Assembly (NCBI GenBank): GCA_943704525.1
Contig: CALSCQ010001204.1
Location: 1 to 53,370, forward strand
DNA from: Pigoraptor vietnamica
Taxonomy: Eukaryota; Opisthokonta; Filasterea
DNA: 53,370 bases
Reading direction: 5' to 3'
Position numbers and translations under genes: made by a program. The stretch's first letter is position 1, and every line of letters starts with the position of its first letter. Under the pieces are notes generated by a model. That model was not told where the DNA came from. It saw nothing but the letters and a program-made list of their open reading frames with translations, and did not search any database. Below are positions 1 through 12,363 of the stretch, one piece after another.

Positions 1-92
<92 letters not shown>

Positions 93-172
93 TGTGTGTG
101 TGTGTGTGTGTGTGTTTTTGTGTGTGTGTGTGTGCGTGTGTGCGTGTGCGTGTGTGCGTGTGCGTAGTGTTG
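1..172. repeat. (TG)n microsatellite, left edge
   Basis: Nearly pure TG dinucleotides, grading rightward into TGTGCG variants. It probably lies in the intron before the first visible MCTP exon, with TG on the sense strand as in most introns of this window. It continues past the window edge. No exon is evident between it and position 320. Confidence 0.9.
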
Positions 173-320
173 CACGCTAGTGGCTGTGCGGTCCATGCGG
201 TCGCGTGTGCGACCTGACCCATCCGCGCCTTCATATTTTCTAACCGCTGTCGTGAACGCAACTCTTGATCGGCGCGCCTTTTATTGTGTCAGCTGACGGT
301 CTCCGTTGTTGCGCGCGCAG

Positions 321-1682
<1,362 letters not shown>

Positions 1683-2194
1683 CCCGTCGATCAGATAAGG
1701 GACCGTGACCTCTGTTCCCTCTGCTCATTCGCATGCACATGCACACACACGACCGCGCGCACTCTCTTCTCTCGTCCGCTGCGTTTGTATTCTGCGCGCC
1801 GCTATGCGTTGCTTTGAAATCGCCGTTTCGCACGCACTGTACATCGCAAATAGTAAAGCACAGCCATAGAAATCGGTGCCGGCAACATTTTATATGCGTG
1901 ACGTGGCGCGGCGTCCGACAACTGTCACTCGCACACTGCGCGTCGGAAGCCGCGTTTGGTGGTGGTCACGTGCCGGAGGGCTCGATTGCCCCTCCGCGTA
2001 ACCCACGCACGTCGTTTCGACACGTCGGCACCCCACATTGAGTGGGCCACAGTATCGCAGCCCACGCACATCACCCTATCGCATCGCAGCCACGCTCGTG
2101 TCGGAACGAGAAAGGATCGCACAAGCGACGGACGAACGAGAGGAGGCGGACAGCGCCCACATGTGTAACCTCGCTATTGTGGCGGGGCTCCTAG
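1683..2194. other. Convergent intergenic region
   Basis: Tail-to-tail spacer between MCTP (+) and the NR2C2AP homologue (-). I see no coding exon, RNA gene or clear terminator. An AATAGTAAAG stretch near 1850 could serve as a polyadenylation element for MCTP. Confidence 0.5.
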
Positions 2195-3353
2195 TCACGG
2201 CGACGAGCCACCGAGCACGTCGAGCCGATAGACAGTGACGCGGCCGTAGAAATCGGTGCATTGCTCAAGGACGAGCTTGATGCGATCGACCGGCGGCGAC
2301 GGCGAAGGGAGAGTGAACGACTGCGAAACGATAGGCACGTGATGAGAAGCGGTGTCTGTGTCTCTCTCAAGAACCGGAAGATAAGGACATAAGTGCGCGA
2401 CGACTGCAATGCGCTGTCTGTACAGAGGTCGGAGAGACATGTGGCCGCATATCGTGCCCCACGTCATGCACGCACAGACACTGCACGCACGCGCCAGCAC
2501 GCGCGCACGCACATACACACAGGCACACACTACACTCGCATATACACCACGCACCACACTCTCTATAGTCACATGTACCGCACGCACGCGTGCGAACACA
2601 CCTGCTCCGCATTGACGTCCTCCGGATAGAAACGCGCGAGGTCGGCAAAGTCATCCCCGCCCTTCGCCCCAAGCACTGAGAGCTGTCCGCAGGCAAAGCC
2701 GCCTGTGTCGAAAATAAAGACACGCTGAGAAACAACGCTCTCTGTCACACTGTGTGTGCAAGGCGACGTGCGTGAATGCCACTGTTCGTTTCACAACATG
2801 CGCACTAGTTGCACGTGCACGACACGCGCACGCGCACACGCACACGCACGCACACACACACACACAACACGCACATACACACACCACACACAACACGCAC
2901 ATACACACACACACACACACGCACACACACACACACCTTGAAACATAATGCGCACTTCGCCGACAGAGACATCGCGTCCAAACTCAATGACAATGTGCTG
3001 CAGTTCGCCCTGAGACAGAGACAGCGATAGGGGCTGTGTTAATGAGTGGCGTGCACACACAGATGCGCACACACGCAACGCACACAAGCCAACCACTTCA
3101 GACTGCACACGCAAAATGGCCAATCGAGACTCACCTGGTCCGACGACCAACACGTCTCTTCGCTGCCGTCGAAAAGAAACTGCTTCCCATATTGCTTTGC
3201 GTCGCGGTTGAGCACGGAGCTCACTCTACAGTATAAAGGCCTGCATCAGCCACGTGCACACCATGTGCGCGAAGCGGGCTACTTTGTGTGTTTTGCGCAT
3301 GCTGCTATTGCGCCGTACCTGCAGCGAGCGTCTTTACCAACGAGCGACTCCAT
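2195..3353 (-). CDS. NR2C2AP: NR2C2AP (TRA16) homologue, discoidin-like fold
   Basis: Five exons on the minus strand: 3319-3353, 3135-3225, 2937-3009, 2602-2702 and 2195-2320, encoding about 141 residues (family about 139). The product starts MESLVGKDARC and contains SSVLNR, LFDGSEETCWSSDQG, RFYPEDVN and TDFYGRVTVYRL, all hallmarks of nuclear receptor 2C2-associated protein. It is a small galactose-binding/F5-8C-like beta-sandwich. In animals it binds the orphan receptor TR4; the ancestral role is unclear. The codon split AG/A at the first junction rebuilds the conserved Arg-Val-Ser-Ser. Intron 3 begins directly as a pure GT repeat. It is tandem with RLP24, 370 bp upstream. Confidence 0.9.
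2822..2936. repeat. (CA)n filling NR2C2AP intron 3
   Basis: On the sense (minus) strand this is (TG)n starting at the first base of the intron. The 5' splice site is therefore part of the microsatellite. Confidence 0.9.
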
Positions 3354-3723
3354 GTCAGACACAGCCACGACTCACGGAGGAATGTTACGGTTCTTCAACA
3401 CTCTCCGGCAATAATCACTCTCGCAGTGCGCTCCGGTTTCTGCCGACTCGTCCCGAGGGTTGCTGTCTGGGTAACGTGGCCGGGAGGGTAACGATTCGAC
3501 AGAGAGTCACACTTTGGTTCATTTGCGCCCACCAGAAGGCGGCAAACTCACATTGGCTTGAAAGGAAAGAAGAGCAAGCAAGCGACACGCTCAACGCACG
3601 CAGCGACGCAGACGCGCGGGGTGGAAGGCATCCTATCGACTACAACACGCACTGAGCGCGCGCCAACGCTCGGCAACAAACCACAGAGAGCGCACGCACG
3701 CGCACACGCACGACACAACGTGA
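3354..3723. other. Intergenic, tandem minus-strand genes
   Basis: Spacer between the RLP24 stop and the NR2C2AP start. It must hold the NR2C2AP promoter and the RLP24 3' end. No convincing TATA box or exon is seen. Confidence 0.5.
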
Positions 3724-4844
3724 TTATTCGTCGTCGCCCGCCATTTCGACGTCTTCCCTCGCAATCTCCTGGGCGGTCTTGACGGCCTGCGCCTTGCTTG
3801 CGACAGCGGGCGACTGGATGAGATTGATGTTCTGCTCGACCTCGCGCACCTTCTGTTGCCGGTCCTTCTCCTTGCCCGCCTTGAGCCTGCGCGAAGAAAG
3901 ACGCAGAGGTGAGACATGGAGCTTTGTGCGCAGCGCCAACTCACAAGCGCGCTTACACATACAAACACACACACGCACGCACACGCACGCACTCACACAA
4001 ACGCACACACACAAACTCACTCACTCACACACAAACACACACAACTACACAAGCATGCGCACAGACGTATGCATGCACCACACGCCCACACTGCACACGC
4101 ATGCGTCCCCACACGCACCTGTTCTTGATAAACTGCGCCTCTCTCCTTTGCCTGATCTCCGCAATGTGCTTCATCGCGCGCACCGTCGTCATCCACAGAT
4201 TGCGGTCGTACTTGACGGGCACTTGCCGCCGCTTCTCAAACTCATACGTCGCGTCCTGGGCGACAGCGAAGAGAGACAAGCGCTCAGTCGGCAAGAGCGA
4301 CGGCAGCATTCGCGGGATGAAAGGCAATCAAATTTACGGGATGTAAAAGATCAAAATACCACGAGCAATGCAAACTCAACAACAGCTGAAAGGAAAGTAA
4401 ACAATAAACTACCTGCCATTCATTAGAGACGCGATCTGAACTAAGACTGGGACATGTGTGACTCCGCAGAGTGCGCGCTTGACGGTACCAAAACTGCCAC
4501 CCACCAGCGTCATTTCCTTTCCGGCGGCCTTTCGGAACGCCTTCGTCCAGCGCACCTTGCGCGGGTTGCGCTTCTTCTTGAACGCCTTGTGGCATTTCGA
4601 CCGACAGAAGCGAAACACCTTTTTTTCGAGTGGGACAGAGAGAGAGGCGAACAGAGAGAGTGAGCCCGAAGCCACAGCATCCCATTATTATGATCCCACT
4701 CGCTCACAACGCAATTCACACCAAGAGTGAACAGCGACCACACGCACACGGGAGGGATCCCACCTTGCAGTCGTTGCGCACAAACTGGACGCCGTGGCCA
4801 GGGTACACGGTGGACGAGCAGAAAAAACACTTTTCAAGGCGCAT
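3724..4844 (-). CDS. RLP24: Ribosome biogenesis protein RLP24 (RSL24D1, eL24-like)
   Basis: Four exons, 4764-4844, 4505-4618, 4119-4255 and 3724-3886, give a 164-residue protein of the usual family length. The N-terminus [18 protein letters not shown] carries the eL24-type zinc ribbon. The second pair of cysteines lies in [17 protein letters not shown], followed by [13 protein letters not shown]. The next exon gives YEFEKRR and the last an acidic tail ([11 protein letters not shown]). RLP24 occupies the eL24 site on pre-60S particles and recruits and activates the AAA ATPase Drg1/Afg2 through its C-terminal tail; eL24 replaces it in the cytoplasm. Intron phases fit codon by codon. It is divergent from the WOPR gene across a 1 kb interval. 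Confidence 0.93.
3958..4062. repeat. Degenerate (CA)n in RLP24 intron 3
   Basis: CA/CG-rich tract, TG on the sense strand, within the intron between exons 3 and 4. Confidence 0.8.
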
Positions 4845-5126
4845 CTTCCCTCGCCGCCGCCTCCGCGGCTCACAAAATGAAGGCGCGTTTGTTGCTGCTG
4901 TTGCTTTTGAGTTTCAGCGAAGAGTAAAGTTTGGAGGGAAAGGGAAGTGGCTGTATAAAGCATCCAAGTCACTGGGGCGATCGAGTTGTAGGACTTTGAC
5001 CTATTTGCACAGCACGTGTTGCACGTGTGTTACTTCAAAAATCATCCGCATTCTCGCAAACTTACGTTCCGAGTTCTCGCTAATATGGCTCACGTGCGGT
5101 TTTTTGTTCCCCGCGGGAATCCGCAA

Positions 5127-5172
5127 TTTGATTGGTCAGGATGTGTGCGAATATGCTTTTTGATTGGCCAGG
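5127..5172 (-). promoter_or_regulatory. Paired CCAAT boxes
   Basis: Two near-identical elements, TTTGATTGGTCAGG and TTTGATTGGCCAGG, start 32 bp apart. On the minus strand they read CCAATCAAA, the NF-Y (Hap2/3/5) core. Spacing of about three helical turns is typical of cooperating NF-Y sites. They lie about 280 bp upstream of the RLP24 start codon. Confidence 0.6.
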
Positions 5173-5696
5173 GCCTTAAACCGGACAGTGGGGCGAGGTG
5201 ACCTCATAACAGAAGATGAACCGCAAAAATAAAGACAAAATTTGAATCTTCGACGACCAGACAATTTGAGGAATGCAACAACGCACCGTAGATTTGTACT
5301 GAATTTGTATGGAAGTTCCAACAATAATAAATTATTTTTCAAATGTTAAGCCGCAAAAATGAATTGAAATTTATGGAAAATAATTATTTTTCGGCCGGAG
5401 AGGACTTTCTATTTATATCTACCTAACCCGTGATTTCTCGGCACATCTAACTCCGCTTCCGCACGCACACGCACACACACGCACAGAGTCACGCACACAC
5501 TCACGCGCGGCTGTCAGTGGGGCATTCCATGACGCCCGTATGCACACGTCTTATTGCGCTATTTCCTACAACTTATTGAGAGAGAAGCTCTCACGAGACC
5601 CAAGTGCGTGCGTGGCATCATCGCGAATCAGCCACCGAATCCGAAGTTCGCATACTGGCTGACCTGGTGGGCTCACACCAGCGAAATCGTTCAGCG

Positions 5697-5704
5697 TATA
5701 TAAG
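5697..5704 (+). promoter_or_regulatory. TATA box of the WOPR gene
   Basis: TATATAAG, 158 bp before the chosen ATG. This allows a start site near 5727 and an untranslated leader of about 130 bp. Confidence 0.65.
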
Positions 5705-5861
5705 GACCGCGAGCCCCATCGTGTTTCGAGAACCGAGTTGGCACATCAATTCCTTCAACTCTACATCGCCAACCTAACATCGCGAACAACAGCGCGTCAG
5801 TGGAGCTTGCTTCGTGCGCCACCGCGACCGCACCGCATACACTGAACTCGGACTCGCCTGC

Positions 5862-6926
5862 ATGGCAAAGGGCGGAGGGGAGCTCCGCATGCCTGTACTT
5901 CACATTCGACCGGACAGACTCGTGCCGAGCTCGTCGGCGGCGGCAGCTATGCTTACGGCGCAGGGGTTGGTGGCGCGGGGGCTGCCCGTCCCGGTACCCG
6001 GACTTCAAGACGAGTCGCTCCCGCCGTACGTCGCGAACGACTGCCTCGTGCACTCGGTCGAGGAAGCCGAGGCGTGGTTTGCGGCGGCAAAGGCCGGTAC
6101 GGCGCAAATCCTTCGGCGGCATCTATCCGCGGAAGAGAAGAACCAGATAGCCGCGGGGCACGTCTACATATACGACGCCGACTACGTGGAACGATGGACC
6201 GACAACCTCACGTGGAGCAAGGCGTACTCGACGAAGAACGGGTGGCTCATCTACAACGAGGTCGAGGTGACGGCGTCCGGCGACGGGAGCGAGAAGGTGC
6301 GCAAGCGGAAGAAGAACGGCATCTGCAAGAAGATCATCTCGCACGCGGGCGGCAAGAGCTCCCTCCGGCTCGTCGCGTATTTTGAGAAGGGCGTGGCGGG
6401 GACAGGGGCGACGGCGATCGAGAAGCAGCCCGCGCAGCAGCACTTGCGAGTGCGCAAGTCGGTCGGCGACGTCTCGGCCGAGTACCGCGTGCACCAGCCC
6501 ATGCTCGACTACTACCACCAGCAGCAGCAGCTCCACGACCTCATGGCGCACGGACACTTTGCGCAGACGCACGTGCCCACGGGCTCGATCAGCCTCGCCG
6601 ACCCTTACGACTCGCACGAGTTGCAACGACCAGCAAAGCGCATGCGGATGGACCCCGCCTTCGCCCTCCCCGCCGAGTCGGACTACCTCCACGCGGCGTA
6701 CGGACAGTTTGCGGTGCCCTACCACCTAAACCCCTTCACGTCCATGACGGCGACGGCGCCCGAGTTTACGTACCCGTCGGCCACGTTTCCCGACGACAGC
6801 TTTGTGGCTGCGCAGGCCCAGCACCCGGAGGCTGAGGACGTCTCGTTCACACGATACCTCGACCCCGCCGACGCGTCCAATGCAGCGCTCGCAAAGCAAC
6901 AGGCGCGCACCGTCGAGTTGTTCTGA
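5862..6926 (+). CDS. WOPR-domain (Gti1/Pac2 family) transcription factor
   Basis: Intronless, 354 residues from the ATG at 5862 (the frame is open further upstream but has no earlier ATG). Residues about 55-177 match the bipartite WOPR DNA-binding fold. The first half contains RRHLSAEEKNQIAAGHVYIYD, RWTD at 111-114, then WSKAYSTKNGWLIYNEVEV. A short basic linker (RKRKKNG) leads to the second half, CKKIISHAGGKSSLRLVAYF. These correspond to the family signatures RWTDG-x-WSPSR-x-x-G-x-FL-Y and K-T-x-x-x-HLVSYY. The C-terminal half is rich in Tyr, His, Pro and Ala, like an activation region. In fungi, WOPR proteins (Wor1, Ryp1, Sge1, Gti1, Pac2) are switches for morphology, mating and virulence. 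The target here is unknown. The fungal Gly after RWTD is Asn in this protein. Confidence 0.9.
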   Translation: MAKGGGELRMPVLHIRPDRLVPSSSAAAAMLTAQGLVARGLPVPVPGLQDESLPPYVANDCLVHSVEEAEAWFAAAKAGTAQILRRHLSAEEKNQIAAGHVYIYDADYVERWTDNLTWSKAYSTKNGWLIYNEVEVTASGDGSEKVRKRKKNGICKKIISHAGGKSSLRLVAYFEKGVAGTGATAIEKQPAQQHLRVRKSVGDVSAEYRVHQPMLDYYHQQQQLHDLMAHGHFAQTHVPTGSISLADPYDSHELQRPAKRMRMDPAFALPAESDYLHAAYGQFAVPYHLNPFTSMTATAPEFTYPSATFPDDSFVAAQAQHPEAEDVSFTRYLDPADASNAALAKQQARTVELF

Positions 6927-8446
6927 GGGAGTGAAACGCGCTCGCAGCCTTCGATGTCCGCTTGCCGGTCGAGCGGAGTGCCGGCATCAGTGTCCGGGTG
7001 ACGACGGTCCCTTGGCGCGAGTGCCCGCTGGAAGGGCGAAAACCACTCGCTGCAGTCCGTCAAGGTCTCCCGTCGGCGTATACCGTTGTTTGTCGTTTTT
7101 GTTTGCGAGTTTTGAAGCGCGTGTGCGTTTGCTGCGTCGCTGTGCGTGCGCGTACGTGCGTTCCTGCGCGTCAGTCTGTTGTTGTCCGTTTTCCTGACCC
7201 CGTGGCGTCGTGCGCTGCGCTGTACATAAGGCGTTGTGTCTGCGCCGTGCTCTCTCCCGAGCGGACGCACCCCGCAATGGGCACTTCCTCTGCCGAAAAA
7301 CAAAAAAAATAATTGTATATAATTGAGAAAAGGTGACTTTTCCAATGTTCAGCCCGGCCAAAGGCTTGCCAAGAAGTCGTCCGGACAGACAGTCGCCGTC
7401 TGGACATCTGCCGCTCAAGTGCCGGCTCAAGTCGCGTGCACAGCCCCTCATAACAACCTTCATCATACTTAACGGACGGAGGAGGCCGAGGTGGTCGGTA
7501 CGGCCACTGCTACGTCGCCACATCAGTGAAAAAGCCGTGCGAATGACGCGCTTGGAAATTAGGCGGCGTCCGCACGACGGCACTCTGCGGCAAGACGTGC
7601 CGGGGAATGGCGCACGTTTGTTCCAACGCGCAGCAACAGTGCGACCATGGGAGGGCGTCCTTTTAAGTGTGCGCTCTTTTCGCGTTTCGAACGTTTTAAA
7701 TGTTGAATGGAACCCTTCTTTTTCTATTCTTTGCGCTAGGACGTGTCTCCCATCGAACGGTTTCCGACAGGCCGTGTGGAACGCCGCCGTGTCCGTGCGT
7801 TCCACTCACTCGAGACACGTCATGCACGCACGGAATGCTCGCACACACACACACTTGCATTCACAAGGTGGGGTGTGTGTGTGTGTGTGTGTGGGCTCTC
7901 GGTCTATCGCGCCTTTTCACACACTCGTTACCCGAGTGGCTCGCGGAACATGGCCAAAGACGGCCCAAGCAGGCACTTCCCACACAAAATGACTCGCCCA
8001 CGTGTTCCATTGTCCCTCTGCAACAGCCTATTGTGTTGTCCGAAATTCCATGTGAGACGTGCGAGCATCCCGGTGCGATGGGGACAATAGCGCGAGTCCA
8101 CGGAATAATGCGGGCGGCAATGCGAGTGGGCGTGTGTGTGTATGCGACCGTCACTGCGCAGCCACTTTTGGACTCTTTGCGTCGCGCACTTGGAATGCGG
8201 CGTGTGCACGCGCGCGGCACACGGACACTCGGCATCTCCGGAGGGTATTTAACGCCCACGTCCTTCGCATTGTCCACAACGGCAGGAGTGCGTCTCGTCG
8301 CTGTGTTGAATCTCACTGGCGAATCGAACCCAAAGTTCCACAGGGGAGCTTGTGCGGGCACGGCGATAACGTCTCAACGGCGGAAAGCGGTGTGTGTGTG
8401 TGCGACCTCTTCTCTCGTTTCCAAAGCGTCGGATCCAACTTGAACC
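6927..8446. other. Intergenic, 1.5 kb
   Basis: No exon seen. AT-rich sequence at 7300-7330 (TAATTGTATATAATTG) probably ends the WOPR transcript. A short TG run lies at 7868-7892 and a TATTTAA element at 8246, before the CHRD gene. Confidence 0.5.
8246..8252 (+). promoter_or_regulatory. TATA-like element of the CHRD gene
   Basis: TATTTAA in a GC-rich setting, about 200 bp before the start codon. Confidence 0.4.
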
Positions 8447-10448
8447 ATGAAGGCATTTGCGCTGATTGTGGCGGTTGCGGCCGCTCTCGTCGCCGGCACC
8501 CATGCGACAAGTGAGTTGAGCGCGTTGAGGCGCACCCCGTTCAGCATGTCGTGCACATGCATTCGTGTCCCTGAGCTGTGCTCTATTGTGACACGTTCTT
8601 CCGCTCGTGTCGTACGGCCTCTCAAATGTGCGCGCGTGCGTCGTGCACGCAGACATCTACTTCTCGGCTTCTCTCAGCGGGGAGTCGTTCGAACCGCCGG
8701 TGGACACGGCGTTTTCCGGCGGCGCTTACGCGACTTACGACTCGAACATGTTCATGATTCGCATGGACAAGCTGTGGACGGACCTTCCCCCGCAGAACAT
8801 CACGGCGGTCCAGCTGTTCCTCGGCGGCACCGGAAACAACGGGCGCAACCTCTTCAACTTCACTGTGGTGGGTGCGCGTGTGCGTGTGCGTGCGCTTGAG
8901 AGTGTATGTGTGTCTGTGTCTGTGTGTCTGTGTGTACCTAGATGTTGCGTACGTGCATGCGTCCCGCGTCGTGCGATCTGACATGCGATCGCATCCATTC
9001 CCCTCCCTCCCAGAATTCGAACGCTGTGGACGGCTTCGTTGTTCTCGGCGAGTGGTCGCGCCAGCTGAGCATTGCGGAAGAGCGCGCTCTGCTGCGCAGC
9101 GGCATCTTCGTTGAGATCAAGACCAACTCGAACCCGGAGGGCGAGCTGCGCGGCGCCCTCGTCCACAACAACCGTGAGTGAATCCTCTTTGGCGCATCGC
9201 ACACACACGTCGCGCGTACATATTTGAGCCTTACATGCATGCACATGCACTGCTGACGCCCTTTGTCTGTCTCTCGCGCAGCGCAATTCTTCAGCGCTCT
9301 GCTCCTGCGCGACGGCCAGGACCTTGAGGACGACTCCCGCTGGACTTCGTGCTCGTTCTCGTACAGCAACCACACGGGCCAGATCATCCCGACGCGCGTC
9401 TTCTCCACGATTCCCCTCAACCTCATCCAGTCGATCGAACTCGTGGACAACCAGGCGCCCATCGACGACGAGCCCGTCTTCACGCTCCGCAAGGCCACGC
9501 AGGCGCAGCTGTCGACGTTCCCCGAGGGTACCATCGCCGACCTCAACCAAATTCTGACGTTCGATTCGTGGGACAGCTACAAGCTCTACGCGGGGCGCCT
9601 CGCGTGCCGTGTGAAGGCGACGAACGCGACGGACGCGAACCAGATCCTCACCTGGCAAGGCACCCTCACCCAGTACCCGGCCGGTACGTCTCGTATGGGC
9701 GCGTGTGTACATGCATGTGCGTGCCTGTGGGCGCGCTGTGCCGTGGTTCTCCTTCTGTCACACGAACGCGCGCCGACACATCCCCGTTCCTCCTTGCGCA
9801 GAGTGCCAGTACAACAGCAACCTCCAGGGCTTTGAGGAGAACATCAACCTCGACGGGCTGTCGCAGGCGTCGTACAACAATGTCACGCGCGAGTTCAAGA
9901 TGATCTGGACGGGTAACCGCGGCGGTCTGGACAACTACACGAGCTTCGATGTCATCACGGGCGCCCCTCGCCGCAACTTTGGCGAGAACGCGATCGTCTT
10001 CCATTGGAACTCCACGAACAACTTGTGCGTATACGTGCTGCGTGCCCTCCTGCTAGGCTTTTGCGCACTCATTTTGCGCTTTGGCAGCGCTCGCTCACCG
10101 CCTTGTATGCACTTGCGCAGCCAAAACTCGTCGTACCCCAGCGGCGTTATTATTCTCCTGAACGAGCGGCAGCAGGGCCAGCTCTACGGTGACGACTTCT
10201 CCATTGTGATGAAGTCTGAGAGTGACAGCTCGATCGACATGGGCAATCGCCTCCTCGCGCCGCGCGGTGGGTGTGCGCGCATCTCTCTCGTCCTCATGTC
10301 TTGCTTCGCATCGCTCTTGCTAATGCTTGCCCTCGTTGGGTGCGCATCTCTCTCTCTCGCCCCGTTGTCTTACTTTTCCTGTTGTGCGAGAATCTCTCAC
10401 TTTTCGCTCTTCTCCTTGCTTCTGTCGTATTTTCTCCCTTTTTTCCTT

Positions 10449-10516
<68 letters not shown>

Positions 10517-11509
10517 GTTCCGGGGCTCACGCCACGCACTCGCAACCGCAGACATCATCGAGTTTTATGCGATTATGAACGGATCGAGCGCCGTTCCCCC
10601 GAACGACGAGGAGTACACGGGCGTCGTCTACGCCATTTACGACCCCAACACGCACTTCATGAACATCGAGACATTCCGCTCGTGAGTGCCCGCACTGTCG
10701 ACCTGCTTCTCTCTGCACCTGTTTCTCTCGCAAGCCCCGCTTCCCTCCTCCTCTGTCACTCTGCCTGTATGGTCTGCGCACACGACACAAGCTGTTTCCC
10801 ACTGCCGATGTCCCCCTTCTCACGTCGCTCCTTGCAACGCCGCAGCAACGTCCCCATCACCGACATTACGAACGCCGGCTTCCGTCGTGGCCCTGTGGGC
10901 AACAACGGCAACCCGAACTTCGACGATGCTGTGACGATCACGTGGGACACCACGGCCCCCAACGCAACGCTCTACTCGGACCAGGTGTGTGCGCGACCCT
11001 GGCCGTTTGCCGTTTGCCTTGGCGCTTCGGTCACAGCCATGCGTCCCACACGCGTGAAATTCTGCATCTGTTTCTGTTCATCGATTCACCAACCTCCGTG
11101 CATGCACGCAGGGCTGGCTGCTGTTCCGCGAGGAGAACGACGCCCTCCTGGCCGGTGACATGTACGCCGTTGTCAAGACAGCCGACTACCCCGACGGCAT
11201 CATCCGCGGCCAGCTGGTGCCTCTCCCGCCCGGCGACTACCCGCGCCCCGCGGTGAGTGCCACTGCGCGATGCGTTGAGTGCCTGTGTCTGTCCAGTGTG
11301 TGTGTGTTTGTCGGTATGCCGGTGTGAGTGTGTGTGTGTGCTTGTCGGTATGCCGGTGTGAGTGTGTGTGTGTGTCTTATTCTTCCGAGTTCGTAGCAGC
11401 CACACTCACGCACTGCGCTGCCTTCTTCATCACGCAGACGGGCTCCTTCCTCGGCCTGCCCGCCGAGCTCGTGGTTAGCTCGGTGGATCTTCTTCTCGCG
11501 TGCAGTTGA
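8447..11509 (+). CDS. Secreted protein with tandem CHRD-like domains
   Basis: Ten exons: 8447-8510, 8653-8867, 9014-9173, 9282-9683, 9802-10024, 10121-10266, 10552-10681, 10846-10984, 11112-11252 and 11438-11509. The model is 563 residues with every junction in phase. A signal peptide (MKAFALIVAVAAALVAGTHA) precedes a clear CHRD domain: FSASLSGESFEPPV, then GELRGALV. Two or three further diverged copies follow, the last ending GIIRGQLVPLPP, a classic CHRD C-terminal strand. CHRD domains are immunoglobulin-like beta-sandwiches first named in chordin, and they are common in secreted microbial proteins; no enzymatic role is known. The protein has many N-x-S/T sequons and ends with a short hydrophobic tail (VDLLLACS) that could be a weak GPI or membrane signal. 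Copies 2 and 3 have lost the PPV motif. Confidence 0.88.
10450..10515. repeat. Poly(T)66 in CHRD intron 6
   Basis: An uninterrupted run of 66 T ends 36 bp before the intron's AG (10549-10551 region). It sits at the position of a polypyrimidine tract. The same intron repeats a GCGCATCTCTCTC phrase upstream. Confidence 0.9.
11290..11375 (+). repeat. 34-bp tandem repeat in CHRD intron 9
   Basis: Two copies of a unit containing TTGTCGGTATGCCGG followed by TGTGAGTG(TG)n lie just after the intron's GTGAGTG donor. Each copy carries a donor-like GTGAGTG. Confidence 0.8.
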
Positions 11510-12363
11510 GCTCCGACAACGCACGTGGGCCATCGATTTTCTGCAGGGTCGTGCGCGCTTGCCCACGCCCTCTTCTGTGTGCGTGAAATTGTCGCGAATT
11601 TATAAAAACCATCCACACCTCCGTTGCCCGAAACCGCGTTTGATTTGAATTGTCCGGTCAGCAGTTCAGATTGAGGTCCACACAGTCCGGAGTGTCACAA
11701 TCACTTATGGCACACTGTCACTCGGCACACGTTCCGCCCGCACGCCATGCAATTGCAGAAAATGCATTCGCTGTGATTTCGGAGGACGGAGCTCTAAAGC
11801 GGAAATGCGGTACGCCAAAAGGGCGCTCAGATGGCGCTTGACGTCGGCCCGTGCCGTAACAACCGACAACCGGAACCGCCAACTACGGCGTCACGCTCTA
11901 CGACGACGTCGGTTATTCGCGCGTCATTCGCCTCGATTACTCCCTCCGAAGCACGCACTGCTACTTTGAGGACGTGTCGCACCATCCACAAGCTCCATCT
12001 CGACATTCTCAAACTATTATCCGCACACAGTCTCCGTCCCCTCTTACGCTGCCCCCACTGGCCACACAAACACACACACACACACACAACACACACACAC
12101 ACACATTCACACACGCACACACACATTCACACACACGCACACGCACACGCACACGCACACGCACACACACACACACACGCACACGCACACACACACGCGG
12201 ACGCACATCATAGGAGCACTTGTGACCGAACAGCGCGAAAACCGTAACTCAGCAGCAGACGTGTTCATTCCAGCAACGGCGAGGCTATCGAAAGTGGGCC
12301 TAGCAACAGGCACGACCACAAATGCGAAGTCACCTCTTGCGTGAGAGCTCACAACGCCCAATT
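11510..12363. other. Convergent intergenic region with (CA)n
   Basis: Tail-to-tail spacer between CHRD (+) and the PC-esterase (-). A CA/CACG microsatellite spans 12066-12200. TTTATAAAAA at about 11598 may mark the CHRD 3' end. No exon seen. Confidence 0.55.

Larger units (their letters stand above)
4845..5861. promoter_or_regulatory. Divergent regulatory interval RLP24 / WOPR
   Basis: About 1 kb with no coding exon. It contains two inverted CCAAT boxes (5127-5140, 5159-5172), an AT-rich patch at 5210-5400 with repeated GCCGCAAAAAT and AATAATTATTTT-type words, and a TATA box at 5697. The CCAAT pair lies closer to RLP24 and the TATA box serves the WOPR gene. Confidence 0.6.

Noticed and set aside
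2-217. Poly Cys-Val and His-Thr open frames across TG/CA repeats (also near 1195, 15800, 23456, 33839, 52162)
   Set aside because: They are translations of dinucleotide repeats with no start context or homology.
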